This document shows, one piece after another, positions 52,856 through 60,581 of a stretch of DNA of 64,000 nt. The position numbers and the translations under genes are program-made. The stretch lies in contig JANINS010000004.1 of NCBI GenBank assembly GCA_024508725.1, forward strand, positions 1,134,163-1,198,162, written 5' to 3'. The notes beneath the pieces are model-generated. The model made no database searches. It had not been told where the DNA came from and saw only the letters and a list, made by a program, of their open reading frames with translations. This DNA is from Chitinophagaceae bacterium (GTDB lineage Bacteria; Bacteroidota; Bacteroidia; Chitinophagales; Chitinophagaceae). The first letter of the stretch is position 1. The number at the start of each line of letters is the position of its first letter.

Positions 52856-53548
52856 ATGCACAGAGTTAGCGTAACAACATTGGAGAAGTTCCGCCGATAC
52901 ATGGCGGAAGCTTCTCCCTACGATACCGAAGAATCATTGATCGAAAGCCTCAAAGGCATCTTTAAAGGAACAGACAAAACCTTGTATGGCTCGGCATATC
53001 ATAAGCTGATCGAAGGTGAATATGTTGCTTGTGAAGGTGAGGTTGCGGTTAACATCGTTAATGATTTGTTTGTCTTCACCAAGAAGCAATATGATCCGGC
53101 TCTAAAATTCAGAGAGCAACGTCTTGCTATGATCTATGAACAGGATGTACGCAAGATTTACAACACGTCATTTGGTCCTATCCAGGTTACCGGAAGAATT
53201 GATGGAATTGAATTCACGAAAGCACATGACTTTAAAACTTGCTTTCGTGCAGTAGATGATCAGTCATACCGGGATAGCAGCCAGTGGAAATTCTATCTGG
53301 ATATGCTGGAGCTTGGAATATTCCAATATGATGTGTTTGAGATCAAAGGTTTCAAACAACTCTTCGGTTCTCCTCATAAACTCGATGTGGATGTAATAGC
53401 ACATGAGCCAATCATCTGCAACAGATACAAAGGCATGGAAGCGGAATTACTTACGCTCCTGAATGACTTCCTATCCTACATCAACAATCGTCAATTCCAA
53501 TCACTTTTAAAACCTGCGTTAGAAGATGCAAAAGATATTATTTTTTGA
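52856..53548 (+). CDS. PD-(D/E)XK nuclease
   Basis: A 230-residue protein. YGSAYHKLIEGEY (about 44-56) gives the His-Glu of RecB/Cas4-type nucleases, and VTGRIDGIEFTKAHDFKT (about 103-120) gives the catalytic Asp and DxK motif; SQWKFYLDMLE supplies the Gln-Tyr motif. It probably resects DNA ends as the exonuclease partner of the Sak4-like protein. A GGAGGT lies 3 bp before the ATG. It overlaps the next gene by 23 bp. Confidence 0.82.
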   Translation: MHRVSVTTLEKFRRYMAEASPYDTEESLIESLKGIFKGTDKTLYGSAYHKLIEGEYVACEGEVAVNIVNDLFVFTKKQYDPALKFREQRLAMIYEQDVRKIYNTSFGPIQVTGRIDGIEFTKAHDFKTCFRAVDDQSYRDSSQWKFYLDMLELGIFQYDVFEIKGFKQLFGSPHKLDVDVIAHEPIICNRYKGMEAELLTLLNDFLSYINNRQFQSLLKPALEDAKDIIF

Positions 53549-54131
53549 CACCGAGACTACCGGTGTGCCTAAAGACTATAAAGCCTCATACGAGGATGTC
53601 GACAACTGGCCACGTGTAATTCAGCTGGCTTGGATACTTGCCTCAGAAGATGGTACCATCATCGCTCAGCATTGTGATCTTGTAAAGCCTGATGGATGGG
53701 AAATTCCGAAAGAAGATTTCTGGATTAAGAACGGCTACAGCACAGAGAAAAGCCTCGAAGAAGGTACTCCTATCCAGACTATCCTCGAGTGGTTTTATCA
53801 GGCAAAAACAGAAGCCGATATCATCTGTGGCCACAATCTAACTTTTGACCACAGGATCATGTGGGCTGAGTTCATCCGTGCAGGAATGACACCAAGATCA
53901 GGAATGCCTAAGATCTGCACGATGATGAAAGGAACAAGCCTCTGCAGATTACCAGGAACTCGAGGTTTCAAATGGCCAAAGCTGGAAGAACTCTACTATT
54001 TCCTCTTCAACAAATTCTTTGATAATGCTCACGATGCTGGTGCAGACATCAAGGCTACTATGGAGTGCTTTTTCGAAATGGTGAAGAGAGGTGCAATCAC
54101 ATTACCTGAACCTCAAAAGCTAGACTTATGA
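53526..54131 (+). CDS. DnaQ-like 3'-5' exonuclease
   Basis: A 201-residue DEDDh exonuclease: FFDTETTG (Exo I, about 6-13), CGHNLTFDHRI (Exo II, about 100-110) and HDAGADIKAT (Exo III, about 168-177, His-x4-Asp). It removes 3' nucleotides, as a proofreading or recombination nuclease. It overlaps the PD-(D/E)XK gene and is coupled to the next gene by ATGA. Confidence 0.9.
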   Translation: MQKILFFDTETTGVPKDYKASYEDVDNWPRVIQLAWILASEDGTIIAQHCDLVKPDGWEIPKEDFWIKNGYSTEKSLEEGTPIQTILEWFYQAKTEADIICGHNLTFDHRIMWAEFIRAGMTPRSGMPKICTMMKGTSLCRLPGTRGFKWPKLEELYYFLFNKFFDNAHDAGADIKATMECFFEMVKRGAITLPEPQKLDL

Positions 54132-54382
54132 TTGACCAAATAACAGAAGCTTTTGACAACAGCACAAGAAAGCAAGGCGACGTGATCAACTTCAAACCAG
54201 AGATTAAGGTTAGACGAACTGATGATACTCTTTACATCAGCCAGCTTCGAAAGACAAAGGTTAACCTGGTTGCAACAGTTGAGGTATATCATCCAGAGAC
54301 TACCAAATCAGATAAGGCTCCAATGCCTCTTGGTATGCTGAGTGATATCGCTCACAGAGCTATTCTAATGCGATTGAAGTAA
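54128..54382 (+). CDS. Small element protein of unknown function
   Basis: An 84-residue protein coupled to the exonuclease gene by ATGA. It has a beta-type middle (VNLVATVEVYHPETTKSD) and a helical end (GMLSDIAHRAILMRLK). No family is recognised; location suggests an accessory of recombination. Confidence 0.55.
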   Translation: MIDQITEAFDNSTRKQGDVINFKPEIKVRRTDDTLYISQLRKTKVNLVATVEVYHPETTKSDKAPMPLGMLSDIAHRAILMRLK

Positions 54383-54411
54383 CAAAATTCTTTCAAACAA
54401 ATCTGTTTCAA

Positions 54412-54624
54412 ATGAGTAAAGACGAAGCTATACAGGCAATGAAGGAAGGGAAGAAAGTAACACATCGCTTCTTCACTCCTACTGAGTTTATCACGATGAG
54501 AAGTGGTCATATCGTTGACGAGCTAGGCTACCACTTGAATGCAAAACAATTCTGGTCATTCAGAGAACATGAATCGTTCGAAACTGACTGGAGTATTTAT
54601 GAACCACAACTGGCATCGGTTTAA
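54412..54624 (+). CDS. Short DUF2829/Tad2-like candidate protein
   Basis: A 70-residue protein. The start MSKDEAIQAMKEGKKVTHRF and the closing DWSIYEP recall the pattern of DUF2829 proteins (EAI-x-A-M-x-x-GKKV at the start, DW near the end). DUF2829 includes Tad2, which sequesters the Thoeris signal molecule. The middle of this protein differs and is short, so the match is only suggestive. It is encoded next to the SAM-binding methylase homologue. Confidence 0.5.
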   Translation: MSKDEAIQAMKEGKKVTHRFFTPTEFITMRSGHIVDELGYHLNAKQFWSFREHESFETDWSIYEPQLASV

Positions 54625-54630
54625 AAAAAA

Positions 54631-55383
54631 GTGGAGCAACAGTTAAGAACAAAAGCCCAGGCGATGAAAGTGTTTGAGAAAGCTCTTGATCGTGTGGCAT
54701 ACAGTGAAGGAATATGGAATGTGTTTGAAGACTTTCTCAGCTTTTCCCTGTTGATGCTCCGGTGGCAAGATTTAAAGCCGGAGCATTTTCAGGAGTTAGA
54801 AAACCGATATCCGAAGAAAGAACAACACCAGCTCTTTGCAGAAGCTTTTACAGCGATGGCCGACATAGCACATAACGACGGTGAAGGATTTCACGATGTG
54901 TTCGGAGATTATTTCATGGAACACTTCAGTAACAAATTCAAAGGTCAATTCTTCACGCCTCAGCCGATATGCGATATGATGGCTCAACTAACGATGAGTT
55001 CTGATGTAGCAGATGGAACAAGTGTATGCGACCCGACCTGCGGATCAGGACGAACCCTTATCGCTGCTGCCAAGATCAATCGGAAGATGATCTTTTACGG
55101 TGCAGATGTAGATATCAATTGCTGTAAGATGACAGTCATCAATATGATGTTGAACACGATGTGTGGTGAGGTTGCTTGGATGGATTCACTAGCAATGAAA
55201 CATTGGAGAAGCTGGCACATCAGGAAGGTCTTTAACGGTGTTGGATATGTGCCGTACTACATCGAAACAGGACCAGGAGAAACACACTTCATTGAAAGAC
55301 TGAAGAACTCTCTGCAGGAAAAGGAACAGGCACAAGAGGAACAGATGAAAGTGGGAAAGAAAAATCAGTTACTACTCTTCTAA
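54631..55383 (+). CDS. N-6 DNA methylase homologue lacking the NPPY motif
   Basis: GTG at 54631 starts a 250-residue protein; an ATG 11 codons on is the alternative. It has GQFFTP (105-110), SAM motif DPTCGSGRTLIA (134-145) and GADVD (157-161), as in HsdM-type adenine methylases. The catalytic (N/D)PPY motif, expected some 40 residues later, is missing; the chain continues AMKHWRSWHIRKVF and ends soon. It probably binds SAM but may not methylate. An anti-restriction or regulatory role is possible. Confidence 0.8.
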   Translation: MEQQLRTKAQAMKVFEKALDRVAYSEGIWNVFEDFLSFSLLMLRWQDLKPEHFQELENRYPKKEQHQLFAEAFTAMADIAHNDGEGFHDVFGDYFMEHFSNKFKGQFFTPQPICDMMAQLTMSSDVADGTSVCDPTCGSGRTLIAAAKINRKMIFYGADVDINCCKMTVINMMLNTMCGEVAWMDSLAMKHWRSWHIRKVFNGVGYVPYYIETGPGETHFIERLKNSLQEKEQAQEEQMKVGKKNQLLLF

Positions 55384-55392
55384 ACCAAAACA

Positions 55393-55641
55393 ATGAAGAC
55401 AAAGATCTATAACATCAAAATTACAGACTGCAGCAAGCCCGGCATGTGGTATACAAACAAGATTGGACGAACGTTCAATGCAATAAGATGCCATCATCCT
55501 TTCATCTATGGTGTAATTGTCTTCAGGATATCTGTTCTGTGCTGGATTTACGAAAGCGATATACAGTTACTCGGTAGTGCTGATGTTGAGAAGTACGATA
55601 CCGAAACAATATTCCCTCAACTACAAACAATCACAATATGA
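55393..55641 (+). CDS. Element protein of unknown function
   Basis: An 82-residue protein, KPGMWYTNKIGRTFNAI near the start, Cys- and Trp-containing middle, ending QLQTITI. A short SH3-like or DUF-type phage protein by pattern, not assignable. It overlaps the next gene by 4 bp. Confidence 0.5.
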   Translation: MKTKIYNIKITDCSKPGMWYTNKIGRTFNAIRCHHPFIYGVIVFRISVLCWIYESDIQLLGSADVEKYDTETIFPQLQTITI

Positions 55642-56135
55642 GTAAAATCACAATTACAAAAGGAAAGCTCCTTAAGGGAGACAAGATCGAAGTGGAGTAC
55701 ACGAAACAAGAGAACTCTGCTTCCAAACCAGCTAAGTGCAGTGAGGAGCACGTTGATCCTCCACATGATGATCTTAAGACCGCATTCGCAGCGTTAGCGA
55801 TTCATGCTGCACTCCTGGGTGAGTTCGTTGCCATATCCGCTGTGAAGGATATAAGCAAACCTGATGCGAAGCACTCTAAAGATTTCACAGTAACCGGATT
55901 CACCATCACCGGCGGTGATGATGATGAAGGTGTGATCCTGACAGCACACAAGACTTTGAGATCAGGAAAGTCACTAGGCTTCAACACTCCTATTATCCGA
56001 TTTGAAGATGAAAGCAATACGGCCTATCCATTTATGGAGCAGCTCGAAACAGCAATCAACGAGTGTAAAGATCAACTAAGAGAGTATTTGAATGGCAAGT
56101 ATGCTCCCGATCCTCAACAAAAACTTGATCTATGA
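55638..56135 (+). CDS. Element protein of unknown function
   Basis: A 165-residue protein beginning MSKITITKGKLLKGDKIEVEY, with a central helix (DDLKTAFAALAIHAALLGEF) and a beta part (FTVTGFTITGGDDDEGVILTAHK). Similar proteins are seen in Bacteroidota phage early regions to my knowledge, but without function. Coupled to both neighbours by ATGA overlaps. Confidence 0.6.
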   Translation: MSKITITKGKLLKGDKIEVEYTKQENSASKPAKCSEEHVDPPHDDLKTAFAALAIHAALLGEFVAISAVKDISKPDAKHSKDFTVTGFTITGGDDDEGVILTAHKTLRSGKSLGFNTPIIRFEDESNTAYPFMEQLETAINECKDQLREYLNGKYAPDPQQKLDL

Positions 56136-58231
56136 GCGAGATAGATAAGGCAGCTAACAAAGTTCTGACCTCATTCGGTAAGTACAGATACAACGAGTTC
56201 GAGGTATGCCTCAACCCCAGTTCTGTTCTATTAAATGTTGGCAAGGTGTTTAGCTATGAAATCGATGTTGCTGAACACGAATATGGTTGGACATCAGGTT
56301 ATCGGTATGAGTTAGCTTATGAACCAGCATGGTCTATATCGAGCGGTCCCGCCTCGACTCATGACAGATATTCAACTAAAGAAGCTGCTATTATCGAATC
56401 AGCAACGCACGTGCTGGAAAGTCTTACAGAAAAGATTCATCTACATAAGAAACTGCAAAAGCATGAAAAGGAGCTACAGCCTCTTAAAGATCTCCTTTCA
56501 TCATTTCCTAACAATAAACAACTAAAAATGGCAGAATTTAAACCGGTCCCAATTGCGGACATCAAGCCAGATCCAAACCAGCCTCGCAAATTTTACGATG
56601 AAACTGCTATGCAGGAGTTAACTGATAGCATTAAAGCGAAAGGCATCCTGCAACCAATCCTCATCCGTCCAAATGGCAAAGGCTACATCCTCGTATGTGG
56701 TGAAAGAAGATTCAGAGCTGCAACCGCAGCACAATTGAAAGAAGTTCCTGCTGTGATCAGAGAATTGACAGATGAAGAAGCTCTCGAACTGCAGATCATC
56801 GAAAACCTGCAGAGAAAAGACGTTCACCCTATGGAAGAAGCTGTTGCTTTTAAGTCGTTGTTGGAAAGAAAAGAAAATCCATTGTCTATCGATGACGTCG
56901 CTGCTCGGGTTGGAAAGACCGGGTACTTTGTAAAACAACGAATGAAGCTTAATGCCTTATCGAAAGAATGGCAGGATATCTTTTACAAAAATAAAATACA
57001 GATTGCTATGGCTCTGGCCATTGCATTGCTTGCAGATAAAGAACAAGCTGAACTGTATTCTTCCACGGTTGAAAAAAAGTATCTCAATGATCCAACATAT
57101 TATCCTCGAATAGACTCATGGAATCTTGACAAACTACGTAGATCACTGAATAAAGCCCCTTTTGATACTAAGGATGCAACCCTCAATCCCAAAATGGGAG
57201 CTTGTACTGGATGTGTTTTTAATACAGCTGTAGCGTCTTTATTTCCTGATTCCGCAAAAGATCCCATCTGCAACAATGGCGGCTGTTTCAAGATAAAAAG
57301 CGATACAGCCTTTGCATCAAAACTAAAAGAAGTACAGGAAGATCCTTCAGTATTGCTCGTTTACAATTATTGTCGTTCCAACGACGATCAAAAGCTAGTT
57401 GAGAAATTAAGCAAAGAGCACAAAATCTATCGTACTGGGTACGGTGAGGATGTGCAGGTAGAGCATAGTCCTAATAAAAAAGATATTGAAGCAGGCAAGG
57501 TATTAAAAGCCTTTTATGTAGCTGGTGAAGAACGTGGTCGAGTTGTTTATGTGCGTAAATCGAACTCCAAGTCATCATCTTCTAAATCTGGTCCAAAGGC
57601 TGCGGACAAGATCAAAGAAGGCAAGGCTACTACAGCTGACGTTGATGCTGAAATCAGGCGTCTTCAGGAGAACGAGAAACGAGCAAAAGAACTTGACGGA
57701 ATCAAAATTCACAAAAATATCCTGGGCGTATTAGAAAAAGATTATCCTTTTCAAAGTGCGAATGTGAAGTGGCAGCCGATTGATCGCGGTTTCATGGTGT
57801 ATCTTCTTTTGAACAGTGGTGATTACAGATTCCATGAGGCCGTTAATAAAATGAAATTCCTACCTAAAAAACCTTCCGGCCACGGTTACACCCCTGAATA
57901 TTTCACACAGCTTTCTAAGATCACAGACGATCAACTGGCGATGGTAGTCCGAGCTCTAGCTAAGAACAAACACGGGAACGCCAACCTTGTTTACTCCATC
58001 ACCCATGATGACACAATTCTTTATACGATGGCACAATATAGTGGCGTCGATGTGAAAGGCATTACCCAGGCTCAAAATGAAGTAGCGGCAAGAAGAATAG
58101 AACGAGTTAATAAGAGGTTGGGACAGCTAAAAGAAACAAGAAAGTCTTTGCAACAGCCATCATCTGCAACAAAAAAAGCAGCTCCAGCCAAGAATTCATC
58201 ACCTGCTAAAAAAGCTGCAAAGAAAAAGTAA
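56132..58231 (+). CDS. ParB-family protein with N-terminal extension and zinc-binding-like insert
   Basis: A 699-residue protein. The first 132 residues form a distinct domain, and the ParB N-terminal domain starts at Met133 (MAEFKPVPIADIKPDPNQPR) with CGERRFRAA (about 188-196), the CTP-binding box, then IENLQRKDVHPMEEA. An HTH-like part follows. A CTGC...CNNGGC cluster (about 354-385) could bind zinc. The C terminus is Lys/Ala-rich. The CCTAACAATAAACA leader motif lies just before Met133 (56507-56520), so a second, shorter product may be made. No ParA is encoded nearby. Confidence 0.82.
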   Translation: MSEIDKAANKVLTSFGKYRYNEFEVCLNPSSVLLNVGKVFSYEIDVAEHEYGWTSGYRYELAYEPAWSISSGPASTHDRYSTKEAAIIESATHVLESLTEKIHLHKKLQKHEKELQPLKDLLSSFPNNKQLKMAEFKPVPIADIKPDPNQPRKFYDETAMQELTDSIKAKGILQPILIRPNGKGYILVCGERRFRAATAAQLKEVPAVIRELTDEEALELQIIENLQRKDVHPMEEAVAFKSLLERKENPLSIDDVAARVGKTGYFVKQRMKLNALSKEWQDIFYKNKIQIAMALAIALLADKEQAELYSSTVEKKYLNDPTYYPRIDSWNLDKLRRSLNKAPFDTKDATLNPKMGACTGCVFNTAVASLFPDSAKDPICNNGGCFKIKSDTAFASKLKEVQEDPSVLLVYNYCRSNDDQKLVEKLSKEHKIYRTGYGEDVQVEHSPNKKDIEAGKVLKAFYVAGEERGRVVYVRKSNSKSSSSKSGPKAADKIKEGKATTADVDAEIRRLQENEKRAKELDGIKIHKNILGVLEKDYPFQSANVKWQPIDRGFMVYLLLNSGDYRFHEAVNKMKFLPKKPSGHGYTPEYFTQLSKITDDQLAMVVRALAKNKHGNANLVYSITHDDTILYTMAQYSGVDVKGITQAQNEVAARRIERVNKRLGQLKETRKSLQQPSSATKKAAPAKNSSPAKKAAKKK
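56507..56527 (+). promoter_or_regulatory. Leader motif before internal ParB start
   Basis: CCTAACAATAAACA (56507-56520), then 7 bp, then ATG 56528 in frame with ParB. A 7-bp hairpin AAAGGAG/CTCCTTT lies upstream (56467-56498). Confidence 0.5.
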
Positions 58232-58428
58232 TGATCACTCCTGAGCAGCTTGAATACTACGAGAAACTTCACCACCTGGTTACGCAGTACAGGACTGCAC
58301 ACTGGGATGCGAAGAAATATCGTGGTAAACAAGCTGCTGACAAGGAGCGCAGATTGGGATCAGAGATCGATAAGCTGGTCCGTACCGAAAACATAAAACG
58401 TCGTAACAAACAAACTGAATCAAGATGA
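58231..58428 (+). CDS. Small basic helical protein
   Basis: A 65-residue protein, TAATG-coupled to ParB and ATGA-coupled to the next gene. Sequence is helical and strongly basic (HWDAKKYRGKQAADKERRLG, ENIKRRNKQTESR), so nucleic acid binding is possible. No family recognised. Confidence 0.6.
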   Translation: MITPEQLEYYEKLHHLVTQYRTAHWDAKKYRGKQAADKERRLGSEIDKLVRTENIKRRNKQTESR

Positions 58429-59183
58429 GCACTATTCAACATCAAATAAGCACTGTGCCAGTCTACATGACTGATCAGTATAAAAACTTCGCTCTCGTTA
58501 AGGGAAACAGGGTTCTTGACCTGAATAAAATCAAGAAGATCCTCGCTGATATAGAAGCTGGTACAAACCTGCTCAAGTATTGCCCGATCCTAGTGGTAGT
58601 TAAAAACGATAAACTGGAGATCATCGATGGCCAGCACAGATTTCAGGTTGCAAAGAAGATCAAACATCCGGTTCATTATATCATCGCTGAAGATCTAAGC
58701 CTTTACGAAATCGCTAAGATGAACAGTAACCAGGAGAAGTGGAAGATCAGCGATTTTATCAACTGCTATAAAGAACTTGGCAACGAGCACTACATCAAAC
58801 TCGAGGAGATCCTTACAAAATATCCTAGACTAACTGCAACGAATGCGATCGCTGTCCTCACTACAGGCAAGATCGTTCAACAGAGCTATGCCAGTACCAT
58901 GGACAAATTCCACCGTGGTCAGTTTGTGATCGAATATGAGCAAGCTGCTCTCTCCCTTCTGGATAAGGTTAATCAATTCAATTATTCGGGTAAGTTCTCC
59001 CGTCATTTCCTGATGGCTATTGACAAAGCTCTGACTGCAGGTAAATACGATTTCGATAAGCTAGTTGCTCAGGTGAATGAAAACATTTCGCTGTTGACTA
59101 CTGAAGATCATTGGAGAAAGTACCTGACTTCAATGGAAGAGATCGTGAGTAAGGGAAAGCAAAAGAGAGTAACCATCTATTGA
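58425..59183 (+). CDS. ParB/Sulfiredoxin-like protein (DGQHR type)
   Basis: A 252-residue protein. ILVVVKNDKLEIIDGQHRFQVAKKI-type core holds IDGQHRF (about 66-72), the ParB-like nuclease or DGQHR motif. Then come NSNQEKWKISDFINCY and a helical C-terminal half. Such proteins occur in phages near ParB and replication genes; a nucleoside-phosphate-binding role is likely. It is the second ParB-fold gene in this region. Confidence 0.75.
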   Translation: MSTIQHQISTVPVYMTDQYKNFALVKGNRVLDLNKIKKILADIEAGTNLLKYCPILVVVKNDKLEIIDGQHRFQVAKKIKHPVHYIIAEDLSLYEIAKMNSNQEKWKISDFINCYKELGNEHYIKLEEILTKYPRLTATNAIAVLTTGKIVQQSYASTMDKFHRGQFVIEYEQAALSLLDKVNQFNYSGKFSRHFLMAIDKALTAGKYDFDKLVAQVNENISLLTTEDHWRKYLTSMEEIVSKGKQKRVTIY

Positions 59184-59205
59184 TCACCTGTAACACAGAC
59201 AAATT

Positions 59206-59682
59206 ATGAATGAGTTATCCGAGCTGGATCAGCAGCTCATCGAAAAAGAGCTTCACAGAAAATCATTTGCCGATATCGCCTTTCTTCTGGATTGTGATGT
59301 TGCAGAGATCAGGCGATATGTAGATGGAAAGGGATTGCCATGTTACCAGGATAAGCTGGATGCAAAAAGAAGCAACAGACCTGTAAAGGAACAGAAACCA
59401 AAAGAACCAAAGCAAAAGAAAGAGAAGGAACCCACGATAATCAGTCGTGTGATCAAAAATAATTCTGCACCCAATAAGATGACGGTCAAGAATGGTGCTT
59501 GGAATCGCTCTTATCAAACCAGGAAAGTTGATTACTCCAAACTAAAAACAGTTAGGGTAGACGATAAGAATCACATCTACGTGCCAATTGATGCCTCGAA
59601 ACAGTTTATCGATCAGGAGATAGAAAAGGCAAGGCGATCAATATACAGATCAAAGAAGGCATTACTTGAAAAGAGCAACTAA
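59206..59682 (+). CDS. HTH protein with basic linker
   Basis: A 158-residue protein. The N terminus (SFADIAFLLDCDVAEIRRYV, about 20-39) is a helix-turn-helix of the sigma/Hin type. A very Lys/Pro/Glu-rich linker (KEQKPKEPKQKKEKEP) follows, and then VRVDDKNHIYVPIDASKQFIDQEIEKARRSI. It is likely DNA-binding. It lies directly upstream of the replication initiator gene, so control of replication is plausible. Confidence 0.65.
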   Translation: MNELSELDQQLIEKELHRKSFADIAFLLDCDVAEIRRYVDGKGLPCYQDKLDAKRSNRPVKEQKPKEPKQKKEKEPTIISRVIKNNSAPNKMTVKNGAWNRSYQTRKVDYSKLKTVRVDDKNHIYVPIDASKQFIDQEIEKARRSIYRSKKALLEKSN

Positions 59683-59708
59683 GAATTACTAAAAGCTGGA
59701 GATACCCC

Positions 59709-60581
59709 ATGAAGAATAATATAGATTATTACAAACACCAGGTCACTTCGCATAATCACTGGAAGTTTAAAGCTCTCCGGCGAAAGTATGGGTGGGAAGG
59801 TGAAGGAAGGTTTTGGGCATTGAACAACATGATAGGAGATTCTGCAGACTGCATTCTTGATACCACTGATGAGGATCGCATGCTTGCTGCTGCTGCAGAC
59901 TTGGATATGGAGTTAGTGGACCTTGAAGAGTTCATTAAATACCTGATAGACAAGTGTAAACTCATTCTGCCAACAGAAAATGGAATCACCACAAAAAGAA
60001 CGCTTGAAACATTAAATGGTGTAACGGAGAAAAGAGAGCGAATGCGTGAACGTTACAAGCAAAAGGTGGAGAATTCTGACAGCAGAAAAACCGTTTCTGA
60101 CGGCAGAAAATCAAATTCTGTTAGCAGAAAACGGAATTCTGACAGCAGAAATAAACAGAGTACAGTACAGCATAGTACAGTAGAGAACAGTACAGTACAG
60201 TATAGTAATAATAACGGAGCCGATGCTCCTGCATACACAGAAGAGCAGCAAGCCACTTTTGCCTACTTCCAACAATGGATCGATAAGAATGCTCCTCGTG
60301 TTGCTAAGATGAAAGAGCCTTTCAGCATCGAGCAGTATTACAAACTCAAAGAAGACGGTTTCACTAAAGCCCAGGTGCAGGAGATCATTCTCAAGATGCA
60401 CAACTATGAGCCTCTTCTTAAAAAGAATCGATCGGCTAATCTAACACTCAGGAACTGGAGCAAAAAGGAATTCAATAGCCCAGGAGCAGGATCTACAAAC
60501 AATCAAAACCAAACGGACGATGAGCTCAGACAACGAGAAAAAGACGAACAGAGGACGAGGGAACTCTCGCAACAAGACTAA
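59709..60581 (+). CDS. Replication initiator, DUF4373/Lin1244-like, with origin iterons in its gene
   Basis: A 290-residue protein. YYKHQVTSHNHWKFKALRRK and YGWEGEGRFWALN at about 7-39 are the DUF4373 (phage replisome organiser) signature. The middle (about 120-165) is low-complexity because it encodes four 21-bp iterons (NSDSRKT-like heptads) and 15-bp repeats (STVQH-like). The C terminus FSIEQYYKLKEDGFTKAQVQEI is a helicase-loader-like helical part. As in lambda O, origin and initiator share one gene. It overlaps dnaB by 62 bp, linking initiation and helicase loading. Confidence 0.82.
   Translation: MKNNIDYYKHQVTSHNHWKFKALRRKYGWEGEGRFWALNNMIGDSADCILDTTDEDRMLAAAADLDMELVDLEEFIKYLIDKCKLILPTENGITTKRTLETLNGVTEKRERMRERYKQKVENSDSRKTVSDGRKSNSVSRKRNSDSRNKQSTVQHSTVENSTVQYSNNNGADAPAYTEEQQATFAYFQQWIDKNAPRVAKMKEPFSIEQYYKLKEDGFTKAQVQEIILKMHNYEPLLKKNRSANLTLRNWSKKEFNSPGAGSTNNQNQTDDELRQREKDEQRTRELSQQD
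60074..60150 (+). repeat. Four palindromic iterons, candidate origin
   Basis: TTCTGACAGCAGAA (60074-60087), TTCTGACGGCAGAA (60095-60108), TTCTGTTAGCAGAA (60116-60129) and TTCTGACAGCAGAA (60137-60150). Each is the inverted repeat TTCTG-N4-CAGAA. The spacing is exactly 21 bp, two helical turns, and all lie inside the initiator gene. Confidence 0.8.
60159..60215 (+). repeat. 15-bp direct repeats and AT-rich tract beside iterons
   Basis: AGTACAGTACAGCAT, AGTACAGTAGAGAAC and AGTACAGTACAGTAT follow at exact 15-bp period (60159, 60174, 60189), then AGTAATAATAAC. This looks like the unwinding part of an origin. Confidence 0.65.

Noticed and set aside
60074-60215. CRISPR array
   Set aside because: Repeat periods of 21 and 15 bp are too short, there are no spacers of constant size, and the region is coding.
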